From the NCBI GenBank assembly GCA_014529385.2, contig CM043950.1, positions 155,965,545 through 156,029,544 of the forward strand: a stretch of DNA of 64,000 nt. Direction: 5' to 3'. The first letter of the stretch is position 1. Each line of letters begins with the position of its first letter. The notes under the pieces were generated by a model. It was given only the letters and a program-made list of their open reading frames with translations. It was not told where the DNA came from and did no database searches. Made by a program: the position numbers and the translations under genes. The DNA is from Adiantum capillus-veneris. Lineage: Eukaryota > Streptophyta > Polypodiopsida > Polypodiales > Pteridaceae. This document shows, piece by piece, positions 1 to 12,394 of this stretch.

Positions 1-1640
1 GCTTCAATGAAGGCTATTTTTTGGTGGAGAGGATGCCAAGAGAAGTAAGGTATATACTGGTACGAGTTAAGAGGATTTTGATAACAATTGGAGTCGAGGA
101 TACCACGAAGGTTGAATGATTGACCCTTGAAAAAATGAATATCAAGAATAGTGGCTTCAAAAGAGGATATGACGAGTATGATTATAATATGATTTTCAAG
201 AGGGAAGTCATAAGAGGCAAGTGCAACAGTAAGGGACTTGAGAGTGCTTGTCCAAAGTCCAAAGCATCGTCTTTGTATCTTTTGTAATACGATAAGTTTG
301 GGTTATGGATAAGGGGGGAGTGGTTTTCTAGATGGCGTAAAAAAAGGCTGGTGTAAACCACTGCGAAGTTTGATCCCATTGTGGTTCCTTTGATTTGTTT
401 CCACACTTTATCTTTGAAGCAAATATAATGGTGTGATAAGATAAGAGTGGCGAGTGAAAGGATAAATTTTGGTTTAGGGGTATCAAAGGAGTTGGTGATG
501 GTGTTTCTGAGGGCCAAGAGTCCCTCCGACATGGGGATGCTAGGGTATAAGGAGGTCACATCAAAGGTGAAAAGGAGACTGTGTGGAGCCAAGGTTTTAG
601 ATTGGACATCGATGATAAGGGATAAAGAGTCTTTAAGGTGTTGTTTTTGTGTAAGAAGGATGGGATAAAGTTGCTAGTGTAGCCACTTGGAGGCATTTTC
701 AAACAAGTATCCCCGGTAGGAGCAAATAGGGCGGGCTACAAGCAGAGGATTGTGTATCTTAGGCAAGAATTGGATAGGGCAAGGTTTGAAGGGTTTAGAG
801 AGAGGTGTGAGGATAAAGGTGGTTTCCTCATGGGAGAGGAGAGTATATTTAATGGTGATGGATTAGAGTAACGAGGCAAGGAAATAGTGTGTCGGTGGAG
901 TGATAGGTTGGTATGTGGAGGGGTCACCCAGTTGCCTAAGAGCCTCTTGTTCATACCATTCCCTTGGTGGGATGGTAAGGACTAAGTTTTGTTCTGCCGG
1001 GAGAATGGAGTGGTCCATTGAAAGTGTTTTAAGGGCATTTTTGACAAAGTTAGGGAATTTGGAGCGGGAGGGATTGTAGCGTGAAAGAGTATTCCCAACG
1101 TTGAGGCGGTTAAGGGAAGTGATGCGCTCTAGAGTAGGATCCATGGTGGGAGGTATCCATCAGGGGTTAGGTGTTTTAAAAGGGGAGTGTGTGTTAGATG
1201 AAGAAGTTTGGAAGAACGTTTTGAGTTGTAGGCTCCTAGCTAAGGAGTCGTGGGCTTTTAATATGAGTTCGGGAGGAAGGTTTGAGGGAGGGGGGATATA
1301 TTTAAGCCCAAGATCCAAACATTTCTTTCTGTTTATGGAGAGGGGACGGGTGGTGAAGTTATGGACAAAATTATTACAATGGTTAAAGACAAGGGTGTAT
1401 GAGGGAAGCTTACCAAAAATCAGGAGTTCATATGTATAAGGGTTAGTGAGTGGTAGCCAAAACTTGTGTCTTTTCTTCCGCCAAACGGGGGTGAGTTGGA
1501 TGGTGGGGAGAAGAGGGGGGAATCCTTTCCGACAGAGGGTGAGATGGACGGAGGGGTAGAGAGGGGAGGGCTCGTCCAAAGGTATGGGAGGAGGGGGGGC
1601 TTGCTAAAAAGCAAGTGTATCCAAGAGTTTGGACATGAAG
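1..1640 (-). pseudogene. Penelope-like element reverse transcriptase (decayed, cut by window edge)
   Basis: Reading leftward, the fragments follow the order of a PLE reverse transcriptase. An N-terminal block (about 1579-1160) has the L-G-L-K-Y-I-P-P-P signature. A block at 1144-863 has L-P-A-E-Q-N...W-Y. Around 757-666 is L-P-K-I-H-N-P...A-R-P-I, interrupted by a TAG. At 592-182 are F-D-V-T-S-L-Y-P-S-I-P (palm aspartate), K-G-T-T-M-G-S and R-Y-K-D-D. At 181-1 is Y-I-P-Y-F-S-W-H-P. PLEs are retroelements that prime on chromosome ends or nicks, often with a GIY-YIG endonuclease. None is visible here, but the 3' end lies outside the window. The catalytic box reads YKDD where YIDD or YVDD is usual, and frames shift several times, so this copy is dead. 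The N-terminal block plus the L-P-K-I-H and S-W-H-P motifs separate it from LINE or LTR reverse transcriptases. Confidence 0.82.
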
Positions 1641-1773
1641 GCCGTGAAAATTTTGGTTTCTGGTGAGTTATTTTTCTTCACGCACGATGGCTTCTCCTCA
1701 TAATGGGGGCCTTACAAATGTGCGTTTTTACCACAAAAAACTACAAGGGGTAAATCAGGCTCCATACTTAACA
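1641..1773 (-). repeat. Truncated 5' end of an LTR (family E)
   Basis: Read on the minus strand from 1773, this begins TGTTAAGTATGGAGCC and follows the first part of the solo LTR at 46591-47270 almost base for base for about 100 bp. A deletion of about 20 bp then falls between two short direct repeats, and homology continues to about 1641. The rest of the LTR is missing and PLE sequence begins. On its other side it interrupts the family A integrase. The likely order is LTR E into the gypsy element, then PLE insertion or deletion. Confidence 0.75.
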
Positions 1774-3240
1774 CCACTATGGATATTGGCAAGCCATGAT
1801 ACTTGGAAATTTGATATCTAAAGAGGGTTGCCATTTGATGTGCCTTAATAGTCTTTTTGACAGGCATAGAGTGTCTTTTCTTGCTAAGTTCTTCGACTGA
1901 AACAATCCAAATTGCTTTCCCTTGATCAAATTTTAATTTTTTGTATACCCCGCATTTTGAAACATACTCTTGTATGTTTACTTTTCATGGTAGACCAATA
2001 GAAATACATTTTTACTCCTCGAAGAGTAGATTACGGAATCCCTCTTTGCCTTGCATAAGGAGAAGCATGGGATTCATACATGACTTTCTTATTGTATGGG
2101 TGAGTAACACATAGCCTATTGTTGTTTGGAAGATAACCATCCTTCAAGGTGAATGGTTCTGTTTTTCTTCCCTAATGCAACGCTGTAATTACCTACTTAA
2201 AGTCTCGATCAGTAGCATACTCATCTATCATAAAAAATAGATCATTATGAGTTGTTATAGACACCTCATTTACCCTTGGCCGTTGTGAAAGTGCATTGAC
2301 CTCTTGATTGTGCTTGCCAGCAATGTGAGCAATATGAAATTTAAATTGCGAAAGAAAATTTGCCCACCTCATTTGTTTGTCGAAGAGCTTGGTTTGCGTC
2401 ATGAAGTACTTGAGGCTTTGTGATCCATTCGTAGGATGAATGGAGCCCCCAAGAGATAGTGCTTCTATGTGTCTAGGGCATGTAGAATAGCCAAAAGCTA
2501 TTTTTCGTATATGCCCAAGACCTGTTCATCGGCATTGAGCCTTCGGCTCTCATATGCTATGGCATACCCTTTTTGAAGCAAAAGTGCTCCAAGGCAATGA
2601 CCACAAGCATCACATTGGACCTCATATGGCTTTGAGAGATCCGGAAGCATGAGGACTGGTTGAGAGGTAAGCTTCTCTTTGAGCTTGTCAAAAGCATTTT
2701 GTTCTTTAACAGTCCATGAGTACTTGACGTTCTTCTTTGTTAAGTCATGCAATGGTCCTGCTATTTGAGAAAATTTTGCTATGAAGCGTCCATAGTATGC
2801 ACACATACCAATAAAGCTTCTTAGCTCATGTAGATTCCTTGGATTAGGCCATGCTTTTATTACGGATACCATCTTGAGAGATAATGTGACCTGAATACTG
2901 AATCTCTTGTAGAAAAAAATTCATTTTCTTTTGATTAATAAAAAGCTTATTCTCTCTCACAACTTGAAAGGTGTCACTTGTACTCCTCAAGAGAATTTGA
3001 GTAGCCTGAAGATTTTTGTCCATCGCGAGTTTGAATGCGGCTAAAGAATTTGTCAGGCCAAAACTTGTAACTTATCAAATAGATCTTCTACCCGCAGCAC
3101 GAGAAATCTTTTTGTTTTATATGATCCTATTTAGTGCTCTATAGTCAACACACATGTGATATGTGCCATCTTTTTTTTGCACTAAAATTACGGGTGAACA
3201 GAATGGAGAGGAGCTAGGCCTCACATCCCTTTTTCCACAA
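1774..3240 (-). pseudogene. Ty3/gypsy RT, RNase H and partial integrase (A1)
   Basis: Around 3200-3140 the minus strand gives [18 protein letters not shown] (RT). The stretch that should hold the YxDD catalytic box is deleted, and reading resumes at F-G-L-T-N near 3065. RT thumb and RNase H follow at 2872-2498, with R-S-F-I-G-M-C-A-Y-Y-G-R-F-I and an S-K-P-Y-E-V-Q-C-D-A-C-G start to RNase H. The RNase H end at 2402-2193 has R-W...H-I-A-G-K-H-N, where A-L-S-Q-R-P replaces the usual A-L-S-R-R-P. At about 2170-1784 are the integrase H2C2 zinc domain (degenerate) and part of the core (Y-H-G-L-P-I-S-I-V). Several in-frame stops and the missing catalytic box make it non-functional. Confidence 0.85.
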
Positions 3241-3721
3241 ATTCATGCACTTGCCTCATGATCTCCTCTTGTTGAGCTTGTGAAACTCAATAAGGAGGTT
3301 TATTAGGCGGTGAGCTTCCTAGTAAAAGCTCTATTGCATGGTCATATCCCCTCCTCTTGGAGGTAGCTCACTAGGGATGTCATCAATGAAAACATCTTGG
3401 AATCCATTTAGGAAACTAGACAACTCTAATTCCTCTTGATTCTTGTGGAAACATTAGAATCATTTATAGATTCTCTAACAAAAATCATATACAAAAAATA
3501 GAGCTTTTCATTGACTTTATCAAAAGTAAGCATATTTACCAAGGATACGGTGTTCCTCGACTCATTAGCATCTATGTACATGCTCTTTTCCCTATAGGTG
3601 AAGGAGATTCTCCTTTGCCAACCATGGTGCCCTTAGAATAACATCCTCATGTTGGAGAGCAGAGATTAAAAAAAGTCTTATTTGTAAATGTAGCTTTAGA
3701 CATGAAGCCCCAAATACCCAA

Positions 3722-4021
3722 TCAATGGAGTAGCGGAGGCTTGTTGTCCCTTGAAGCTGTGTCAGTAGTTATAACATGTTCCATCTCAAAGTCTTGAATG
3801 CCCAACTTGGTAGCCAACTCCGTTGATATGAAGTTGTGATTAGAGCCAGGGTCAAACAAGATTAAGGCATCATGCTCCCTTACTTTTCCCCAAGCGTAGG
3901 AGACTGATGAGCCTTTGCAATGCGTATCCTCTTTTGGAGCTTCAACCATGGAAGCTAGGAGTGTCATTGTGTACATTTCCTTTGGGGCAAGAATGATAAC
4001 CATGTCTTTGCTCCCCCACAC
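3722..4021 (-). pseudogene. Ty3/gypsy aspartic protease fragment (A1)
   Basis: The reading frame contains A-L-I-L-F-D-P-G-S-N-H-N-F-I-S, the retropepsin active-site neighbourhood. Most gypsy elements read D-S-G-A/S-T-H-N-F-I, and here proline follows the catalytic aspartate. The downstream L-G-I-Q-D-F-E and V-T-T-D segment fits the second half of the protease fold. It lies between gag and RT on the same strand. The frame is shifted relative to gag upstream and the first residues belong to the gag tail, so this is a fragment of a broken polyprotein. Confidence 0.7.
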
Positions 4022-5259
4022 TTAAAGCATTTATGGTCTTTATGAAAAGCCTGTAATTCTTTGGGAGAGAGCTTATTTTTACCTTTGTTGGTGTTGGTGT
4101 TGCCTTGGGAAGAGTTTTGAGCATTGCTCTTCCCTTTACTTCCTTTTGATCCTTGTTTTCCATGGGCTTGTAATTTCTTCTCACCCCTTGTTGGAAATTG
4201 ATCCTTAAAGCAACCATAGTAAGGTGGATGACTTCCATGATAGTGCTAGGCCGTTGTGAGTTGACATACTTGACCATTTCTTTAGGTAATACCACACAAA
4301 ATTGTTGCTTTTCTTTGGAGAAGTTTATCCTTTGAATCCCAAAACTTGTTTACATATTTGTAGATAGACTCGTTGAAGAGTAGCTTTGAACTTTTCCATT
4401 CGGTGAGCACTTTGTCATTTGCATCGCTTGCAAGGAATTGCTTCATGATGGAAACTCGTAGATTTTTCCATGTCTTTGGGGCTTTGCCGTTGACACGAAG
4501 GCTAGCCCACCATTGACGAGTAGATTTTTGGAACTGCATAGCTACATGGTGTAGCTTGGAGAATTCCGTGAAGCCCTCGTCTCCAAAGGCCACATCAAAC
4601 TGTTGGATGAAGGCCAATACTTTTTCGGTGGCACCAAAGATGCCATCATAGGTGAGAAAAGAGGTACTCTTTCCTCCCTCTTTGAATTTCTTGAGCTTTT
4701 GGACCTTCAACATGTAGGGTAAGTTTTGCGATGTCCTCCCCTCTTGTATTCTCTAGGAGAATAGCCATAGCTTTCATCGAAATAGGAGGAAGGTGAAGAA
4801 GAAGGAGAAGAGGGTGACCTCTTTCTTGCCTTTTTCTTCCTTTCTTTCCTCTAATCCCTTTTGGAATGACGAGGAGAAGGACTATGGGTTGACCGTTTCC
4901 TCTTGGGAGGAGTTGGCGACAGTTTAGACCGTCGTCTTCGTAGAGCTATATCTTTAGAGGAACTTAGGGATTTTCTTCTTTCTCATTCTTTGGATTCCTC
5001 CTCTCCTATGGGAGAGAGTCTTATTTTAAGAATCTCATCAAGAGGCCTCCTAAACTCTCTCTCCTCTTAGAGAGGAAGGGAAATCCCATAAGCACGAAGT
5101 TGTTGGGTAACTTCGGCTTGCAAAGTAGGGTTGCCCATAGCTTTGATGCAACCTAGTAACAAGATAATTGATGAACATGTGGGCATCATCATTAGCACCT
5201 TCATGTGTAAAATGAAAGCTATCAATTTTCATTCTACTCTCTTGTTTATTGTCAGCCAT
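3942..5259 (-). pseudogene. Ty3/gypsy gag (A1), broken
   Basis: The likely start is the ATG at 5259 (M-A-D-N-K-Q-E-S-R), about 400 bp inside the primer-binding site. Frames then shift through an Arg/Ser-rich region (about 5050-4740). At 4713-4282 is a retrotransposon capsid domain with F-I-Q-Q-F-D-V-A-F, A-M-Q-F-Q-K-S-T-R-Q-W-W and W-K-N-L-R-V-S-I-M-K-Q-F. A basic tail (4295-3942) ends in a damaged zinc knuckle, A-L-S-V-G-E-Q-R-H-G-Y-H-S-C-P, whose first cysteines are lost. Capsid and nucleocapsid proteins package element RNA in virus-like particles. This copy cannot encode a complete protein. Confidence 0.75.
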
Positions 5260-5658
5260 GCTAATTATACTTATGTGTTTACTTAGTGTATTCTTTGGCA
5301 ATTCAAAACCTTAGTTGCTACTCCTCTTAGCCTTTGAAAAGAAGCACTTAAGTATCTACACCCACGGCTCGAATTGGTTAATTATAGAGAGTAGTGGGGT
5401 GAGTCTAGCATAGCCGAATTGCTTAGGGATAGCTCCTTTCGGACTTCTTATGGTTCAATAATGGTAAGCCGTAGGCAAGTCTAAAAAGACCCCATTATTA
5501 AGACCAAAGCTCCCGAGGTGTGCACCATATCTCACATAGTGGGTTCAACAAAACCAATAATAGATCCCAATCAAACTTACCCTAATATAATTAACAAAAT
5601 TAACCATTAATAGTCTACTTGAGGACCTCTCTTCTTAAGCAAGAAAAGAGAAACTAAA

Positions 5659-5672
5659 TGCTATGATACCAA
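5659..5672 (-). promoter_or_regulatory. Primer-binding site (initiator tRNA-Met), A1
   Basis: The minus strand reads TTGGTATCATAGCA, one mismatch from the canonical TGGTATCAGAGCA complementary to the initiator tRNA-Met 3' end. It directly follows the LTR end ...CATTACA. This fixes both the element's orientation and the 5673 boundary as the inner edge of the 5' LTR. Confidence 0.8.
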
Positions 5673-6344
5673 TGTAATGAAAATGGCCTATGAACTTTGA
5701 GAATAGCGGAATTAAGAGAATTAGAATGAACATTTTTGTGAGATCACTTTGATAACGTAGAGGGTAAACTTAATTGATGGTAGCAACATAAACATAGTAC
5801 TTAATTAACTTAGCATGAACAATACTTTTGCAAGAGAGAGAGTATTAGAGAACATGACAATAGTTAAGGACCGGATTTACTCCGAGCCAGTCCCCCCTCC
5901 AAAAGGCATTTATATTATAGATTCTCCCATCAAGAGAGACTTGGTACAATACAATCTTTGTGTTCCTTGTGACCTTGGTGATGCTATGAAAATGGAAAGC
6001 TTCATACATCACGAGAATAACATAACTATTCCAAGCCTCAGTCCCAAGGCCTCAAACACCTTCAAAGGTGGAGAGAGCTAGCGGGGAAGGAGGGTAGCGA
6101 AGAGGAAGAAGAATCATTCATAGGAGAAAGAAATAGTTTCTTACTTATCATCACTCTTCTTACTTAGCATAGCATAATAGCATAGTAATGAAGATAAAGA
6201 AGATGGAAAGCTTAAGCATCTAAACATGGCTCTTGTTTGGATTTGAATTCCATAGCCAAGAGTATTGGTGTACGCTCTCCACTTCTCAACAAGCTTGGAG
6301 AAGGAGATGGAGCTCTTGCACTTTGCACTTCACACAATGAGTGT

Positions 6345-6375
<31 letters not shown>

Positions 6376-6427
6376 GGGGGGGGAGGAGGGGGGGGGGGAG
6401 AGTATATCCCCCTCTCATGCCTTGTCC

Positions 6428-6465
<38 letters not shown>

Positions 6466-7242
6466 ATTATTTAATTATATCATTTGGACATGTGTCCTCT
6501 TTTTCCTCTTTGAGAGAAAGAACTTAATTATTTATTTTTATACATCTAAATTCTCATTGGACCCCTTTAAAGCCTATCCAATAGGATTCAAGCACATCAT
6601 GAGGGCCACATGTGGAGGATTTTGACATGTGTCTTTTATGCTTCTTAAGTCATTTGGTTTCAAGCACTTAGCCATTTAAGCATGGAAACTCTTTATGCCT
6701 CTTGAGAGTTTATCTTTGAATTGAAAACTTCAAGAACCTTAGTCATTTAAGCATAAAAATCACCTCAATATTTAAGCAAGGTTCCCTCAAACACTTAGCA
6801 AACCGACAAGCACCTCATGCTTGGGTAGGATTTCCATCTCAAGGTTAGTCCTAACTTGCCTAAGGTCAAAGGACTTTTTAACACTAACTTTTGGAGGTCT
6901 TTAATGAAGCTAACCCTAAGGTCTTTTAAGCTCCATTAGATGCACGTTGCTCTTTGATATACTACCTCCTTTTGGACCCCTATTGAGATGTAACCATGTC
7001 TCCTCTTGGTCCCTTGCTAAGATAAATCTAGAAGCACTCATTGCACATTGCTCTTTGGTAGACCGTCTCCTTTTAGACCCCTATTGAGATGCAACCATTT
7101 CTCATTTTGGTCCTCTGTTGAGATAGGTCTAGAAGCACATATCTATATCCTAACTCTTGTTCCCCTTTTATCTTCCCATATTAAATGATTAGTTTAATAT
7201 GAAAAAATCATTTGGTAAAGTTAGATATTATATTTTATGACA
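5673..7242 (-). repeat. 5' LTR of element A1 (family A, 1570 bp)
   Basis: On the minus strand it runs TGTCATAAAATATAA... to ...CATTACA and is adjacent to the primer-binding site. Homologous LTRs lie at 49610-51085, 52272-59015 (interrupted) and 61449-63228. All share the ends and a central G-rich block (GGAGGGGGGACCGGCTCC, here complementary at about 5886-5905). The LTR contains a GT tract, a run of about 25 G (6341-6383) and a CT tract (6431-6462). The short ORF starting M-N-N-T-F-A-R-E at 5815 recurs in a sister LTR but is not a gene. Confidence 0.85.
6341..6462. repeat. Compound microsatellite (GT)n, poly-G, (CT)n inside LTR A1
   Basis: About ten GT units run into roughly 25 consecutive G, then a short G/A-rich link and about 16 CT units. 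GA/CT tracts occur at the matching place in the other family A LTRs (about 58228-58253 and 62308-62344), so the tract travels with the LTR. Confidence 0.95.
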
Positions 7243-7905
7243 TCTTTTGTAGTTTTAAATAAAATCTTCTTCAAAGAGTGTATGCCGTCGTGCACACGTA
7301 GACCTTTTGAGGGAGATTTTAAAAAAAACACACATCAAAGAGCTTTAAAAAAGAAGAGTGTATTCACTTTAGCATTCAGGAGAGAGAGAGAGAGAGAGAG
7401 AGAGAGTAAAAAGAAGACTCTATCCACACTATGGTCTATTTTCAAACAAAGCTACCTATTTGTCGTATTTAATTCCAAAAGGAATCTTTCTAATGGAAGG
7501 AAAAGCACCTGCAACCGATTCCCACGTCACCTTTCGTCCCCACGCTTCTTCTTCACTCTCCACCATTTGTGTCTTGCATGTTTGAATCTCACTATAGCTC
7601 CCTCATACTATACTGAACTCCCTTGTGGCTCGTGCATGCCGTCCCACATCGCATATTGAGTCAAGACACAAACACAAGGCTCGAGAGGAAGTCTTGCAAT
7701 ACACCCTCGCATGGGAAAGAGAAAAAAAATGTGTGTTTCCTACTTCTTGCATTGTGCAACAATGTCATTCACCTTATCTGCAGAGAGGCTACACCACACC
7801 TTCACAAGGACGAGGCAAACAAAAAACATCTCTTCTGCCTCTTGTTGATCGTTGGCACAACAAAAATCTCCCTCTCTTTGTATGGAGATTCCAATGCATG
7901 GCATT

Positions 7906-7951
<46 letters not shown>

Positions 7952-8701
7952 CCCCCCTCTTCGTGCGGCACCTGCTGTATATCATTCAAACTCATAAAAC
8001 CAATCTAACCATTCACTTTCCCTTTAAATGAATCTCAAAGTAAAACTTAAATTTTTGTTTCTCATTCATAATAATCAAGTGGGAATCTCGATTGATTCTA
8101 CGTAATAGGTTTCGGTCCATCCACTTCAATTATCCAAAATCTTTCCTAGATTCTTTCAAATTTCTCTCTCAACTTACATAATGATAAAACCACCATGAAA
8201 TCTCGGGTTTATACTCAAATGGATACCCATATTTGTTACTAGCATTGTTACTAGCATTGTGTACTAACCAATCCTCCATGTTTGCTTCGTTGACGAAGGT
8301 GTGACCCCTCTGAGATTCAAAGGAAAAAAGAATCACCTTGTGCCACACAACACCTTCCAAACTTGTTGCCTTGCACCCTTGCGCCCCGCCTACGATCCCC
8401 TATTCCATTTCTCTAGAGGACCTTTCCCTACTCCTTCACTTGCCACCTTTGCGGTGAATGCATTGCCAATCAGCCTTCCTTCTTGTTGCATCCTTTTTTA
8501 TTTTTGAACTCTAGCTTTCAATTCCCCCCATGTGCATGTGCATCTCCTTGCCTTGGTATGCATCCAACAAGCAACCATGCCCTTTCATTTGTTGAGGTGT
8601 CTTTTCACCTTATCCAACTCAAAGCCTTTTCACCTTATCAAAGATACCATCAAAGCCTTTTCGCCTTATCCAACTCAAATTGATCCAAAAGAAACTTTTG
8701 C
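7243..8701. other. Intergenic stretch without recognisable gene
   Basis: No ORF here resembles a known protein. It contains a GA tract at 7381-7406 and a CT tract of 43 bp ending in poly-C at 7907-7957. The longest frames (7237-7659, 7623-8008) run through these tracts and have no domain signature. It may be old element sequence or host intergenic DNA. Confidence 0.5.
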
Positions 8702-8712
8702 ACCACATACTC

Positions 8713-9630
8713 TTTTTTTTTTTTTTTTGGGGCAAAACTCACAAAAATGAGTGACTTTAGATAGCAACCAAAAATTACAAACATCACCGTGCTCAACCAC
8801 TCGAGCCAGGGCACCACAATGAGCATAACCATTTCCATAAAGGCACAATAAAACAACCCGAACATGGGAGGCAAGCCCAACTAGCAGAGAACCTAAGTTA
8901 CAATCGTAACATGGGCAAGGTCCAAGCCCCCATCACCTGAGGAGCCTGCACAGGTTGCCACCAAGGAGTCGACGCTGCCACCAATCACCACCTTGACCCG
9001 AACAAGCTCGCCAATATGCCGAAGCACAAGAGAACAGACTAATGCAACCAAAACAGAATGAAACCATACCACACCAAGAGGAGCACCTCGAGATGGCCGA
9101 ACCGCCCCTCCACAACCCGCCCTCGGTACCAACATGCGGACCAAGCAGTGACGTAGACTACCGCAATCGAGATCTCCCATGAATCCATCACCCAGCAACT
9201 CACCACAGTAAGACACCAACCTCCAAGGTAAAATGCCTCCTACAAACCTTTGCTAGGGGGGGCCAACCCTTTGTCAGTCCACAACGACCCAAACTGTGAG
9301 AACTCGAATCCAACCACAGCCATGAACTAATAATCATCGAACTTGGTAGTGCATCTCCACCAACAGGCCATTGCAAGGGGGCCTGGCCCTTCGGAAGCTA
9401 CCTTGGCCGCCAAGGCGATCTCCGAGAGGAAAGACGGGAAGGGCGACCTCCTCCAAAGTTTCAAAAATAAGGGTTGCATGACAAATAGCAGAGCACGCCC
9501 CCATCGCGCCCTGCCGCAACACCTTCCACGGGTCCCCCTCAAGTCCCTGAGGCCTCGCAGGTTGAAGGGCAGCGAGCGGCCCTGCATTTCCACCCATCAC
9601 AAACCCTAGAATTCTTCACACCTCTTGGTT
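8713..9630 (-). mobile_element. Small retroposon, copy 1 (poly-A tail, 11-bp TSD)
   Basis: The insertion is bounded by perfect 11-bp direct repeats ACCACATACTC at 8702-8712 and 9631-9641. Its minus-strand 3' end is a 16-nt A run (T run 8713-8728), the hallmark of target-primed retroposition. Just before the tail is a small hairpin, ACTCAT-TTTT-GTGAGT (8737-8752). The body is about 0.9 kb and GC-richer than its surroundings. Overlapping frames of up to 88-108 codons on either strand show no reverse transcriptase motif. It is either a non-autonomous SINE-like element or a 5'-truncated LINE. A related copy in opposite orientation ends at 10570. Confidence 0.75.
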
Positions 9631-9680
9631 ACCACATACTCACATTTTATTAACACTACAAAAACATACAGTTTTTTTAA

Positions 9681-9738
9681 AAAAGGGACCCTCCTAAAGA
9701 GGCTGCACCGGCGCAAATCCTTTAGGAGGCTCCCTTTT
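9681..9738. repeat. Subterminal hairpin
   Basis: The arm AAAAGGGACCCTCCTAAAG pairs with CTTTAGGAGGCTCCCTTTT, 18 of 19 positions, with a 20-nt GC-rich loop. Poly-T outside the left arm and poly-A outside the right arm could extend the stem. Confidence 0.8.
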
Positions 9739-9781
9739 ATTAAAAAAAAAAACTCTATTTTTTTTCCTAAAATACTAAGGT

Positions 9782-10570
9782 AGGGTTGTGAGGAGTCGAT
9801 GTGCTTTGTAGCTACGGCCTACGAGACGAGCGTGAGCAAGGGCCTCCAACGCGAGTCTGCGGTAGGGCGACTGTGGGTCATATCGAGTTGGGCGTCTCAT
9901 AGCCGAGGGGAAAGGGTGAGATCTTGAGAGGCTGCGAGTGCAAGTTTCTTGCAATGCTACCCTCGTTCTTTCTGCACGCCCCCTGCCTCCCTCTTTCTTT
10001 TTGCTTCCCGGGAGAGGCTACCCTCCCACCCCTCCTTGGGGGGAAGATCAACAGCCAGTTTTAGGTGATGGTTCAGTTGCATCAATCGACAAGAGCGGGG
10101 CAAGTGTTAGACGCCCTTATTTTGGTGGCATCGCGACCGGCACAACAATGCTTGTCTCTTGGGTTCGTGTTTGGCTCACCAAGAATAACGTGCATGTTGT
10201 TCGATGGTCCGGTTCTTCGATGGATCTGTGGCCTTCTGAAGTTGCTATGCTTCCTTCCATTTTTTTGGAATTCTAGTCGAGGCAACAAATTACTGGTGGC
10301 AGTGGTTGCTCGTTGGTGGCACCTCACAAAGCATCTTGGTGATGGGGACTATGGGCCTCGACATTTTCAGGTTCAATCTATGTCTATCAGGGATAGCCGC
10401 CCCTGTTCGACCGTCTATGGTTGTATTGTTGTACTGACCAATGGTCTGTATGGTGTTGGTCTGGTTTTGCCTCTCTGATGCCATGGCTCTTGTTGAGCAT
10501 GGTCATGTAATTGTTTTTGGATATCTAATATATGTATAACTCACTATTGTGAGTATTGCAAAAAAAAAAA
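9782..10570 (+). mobile_element. Small retroposon, copy 2
   Basis: It ends in an A run (10560-10570) preceded by the hairpin ACTCAC-TATT-GTGAGT (10539-10554). The last 75 bp resemble copy 1 (8713-9630): TTGAGCA, GGT-ATGT, TTGTTTTTGG and TATCTAA are shared in order. A start near 9782 is suggested because TAGGGTTGTGA matches TAGGGTTTGTGA near the start of copy 1. No target-site duplication was found. The enclosed frames of up to 137 codons have no RT or endonuclease motif. Confidence 0.55.
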
Positions 10571-10582
10571 GTTTTTGTAGTG

Positions 10583-12394
<1,812 letters not shown>

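Larger units (their letters stand above)
1774..5672 (-). mobile_element. Internal region of degenerate Ty3/gypsy element A1 (chromovirus-type)
   Basis: The order on the minus strand is primer-binding site (5659-5672), gag (from an ATG at 5259), protease, RT, RNase H and integrase, the standard Ty3/gypsy order. Each domain is recognisable but broken by stops, frameshifts and deletions. The integrase breaks off at 1774, where LTR E sequence begins, so the 3' part and the 3' LTR are lost. The initiator-Met primer site and the integrase and chromodomain remnants of a sister copy at 63640-64000 place the family near chromoviruses. Confidence 0.85.
9654..10582. mobile_element. CACTA-like terminal inverted repeat pair enclosing a hairpin and a retroposon
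   Basis: CACTACAAAAAC at 9654-9665 is exactly inverted as GTTTTTGTAGTG at 10571-10582. CACTA at the ends is typical of CACTA (EnSpm) transposons and their MITEs. Just inside the left end, 9681-9699 and 9720-9738 form a 19-bp stem with one mismatch, as in subterminal hairpins of such elements. The flanks (TAA left, AAT right) do not form a clear 3-bp duplication. No transposase is visible. Most of the interior looks like a retroposon inserted later. Confidence 0.55.

Noticed and set aside
5815-6081. Conserved short ORF (M-N-N-T-F-A-R-E) repeated at 61590 and 58873
   Set aside because: It lies inside family A LTRs, antisense to the element, and its conservation is explained by LTR copying. No start context or domain supports a gene.
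7237-8008. Plus-strand frames of up to 140 codons between LTR A1 and the retroposon
   Set aside because: They run through GA and CT tracts, have no domain and no consistent codon pattern.
9327-9609. Three overlapping 88-codon frames on both strands
   Set aside because: They lie in a GC-rich retroposon, overlap in opposite directions and show no domain. This is expected by chance in GC-rich DNA.
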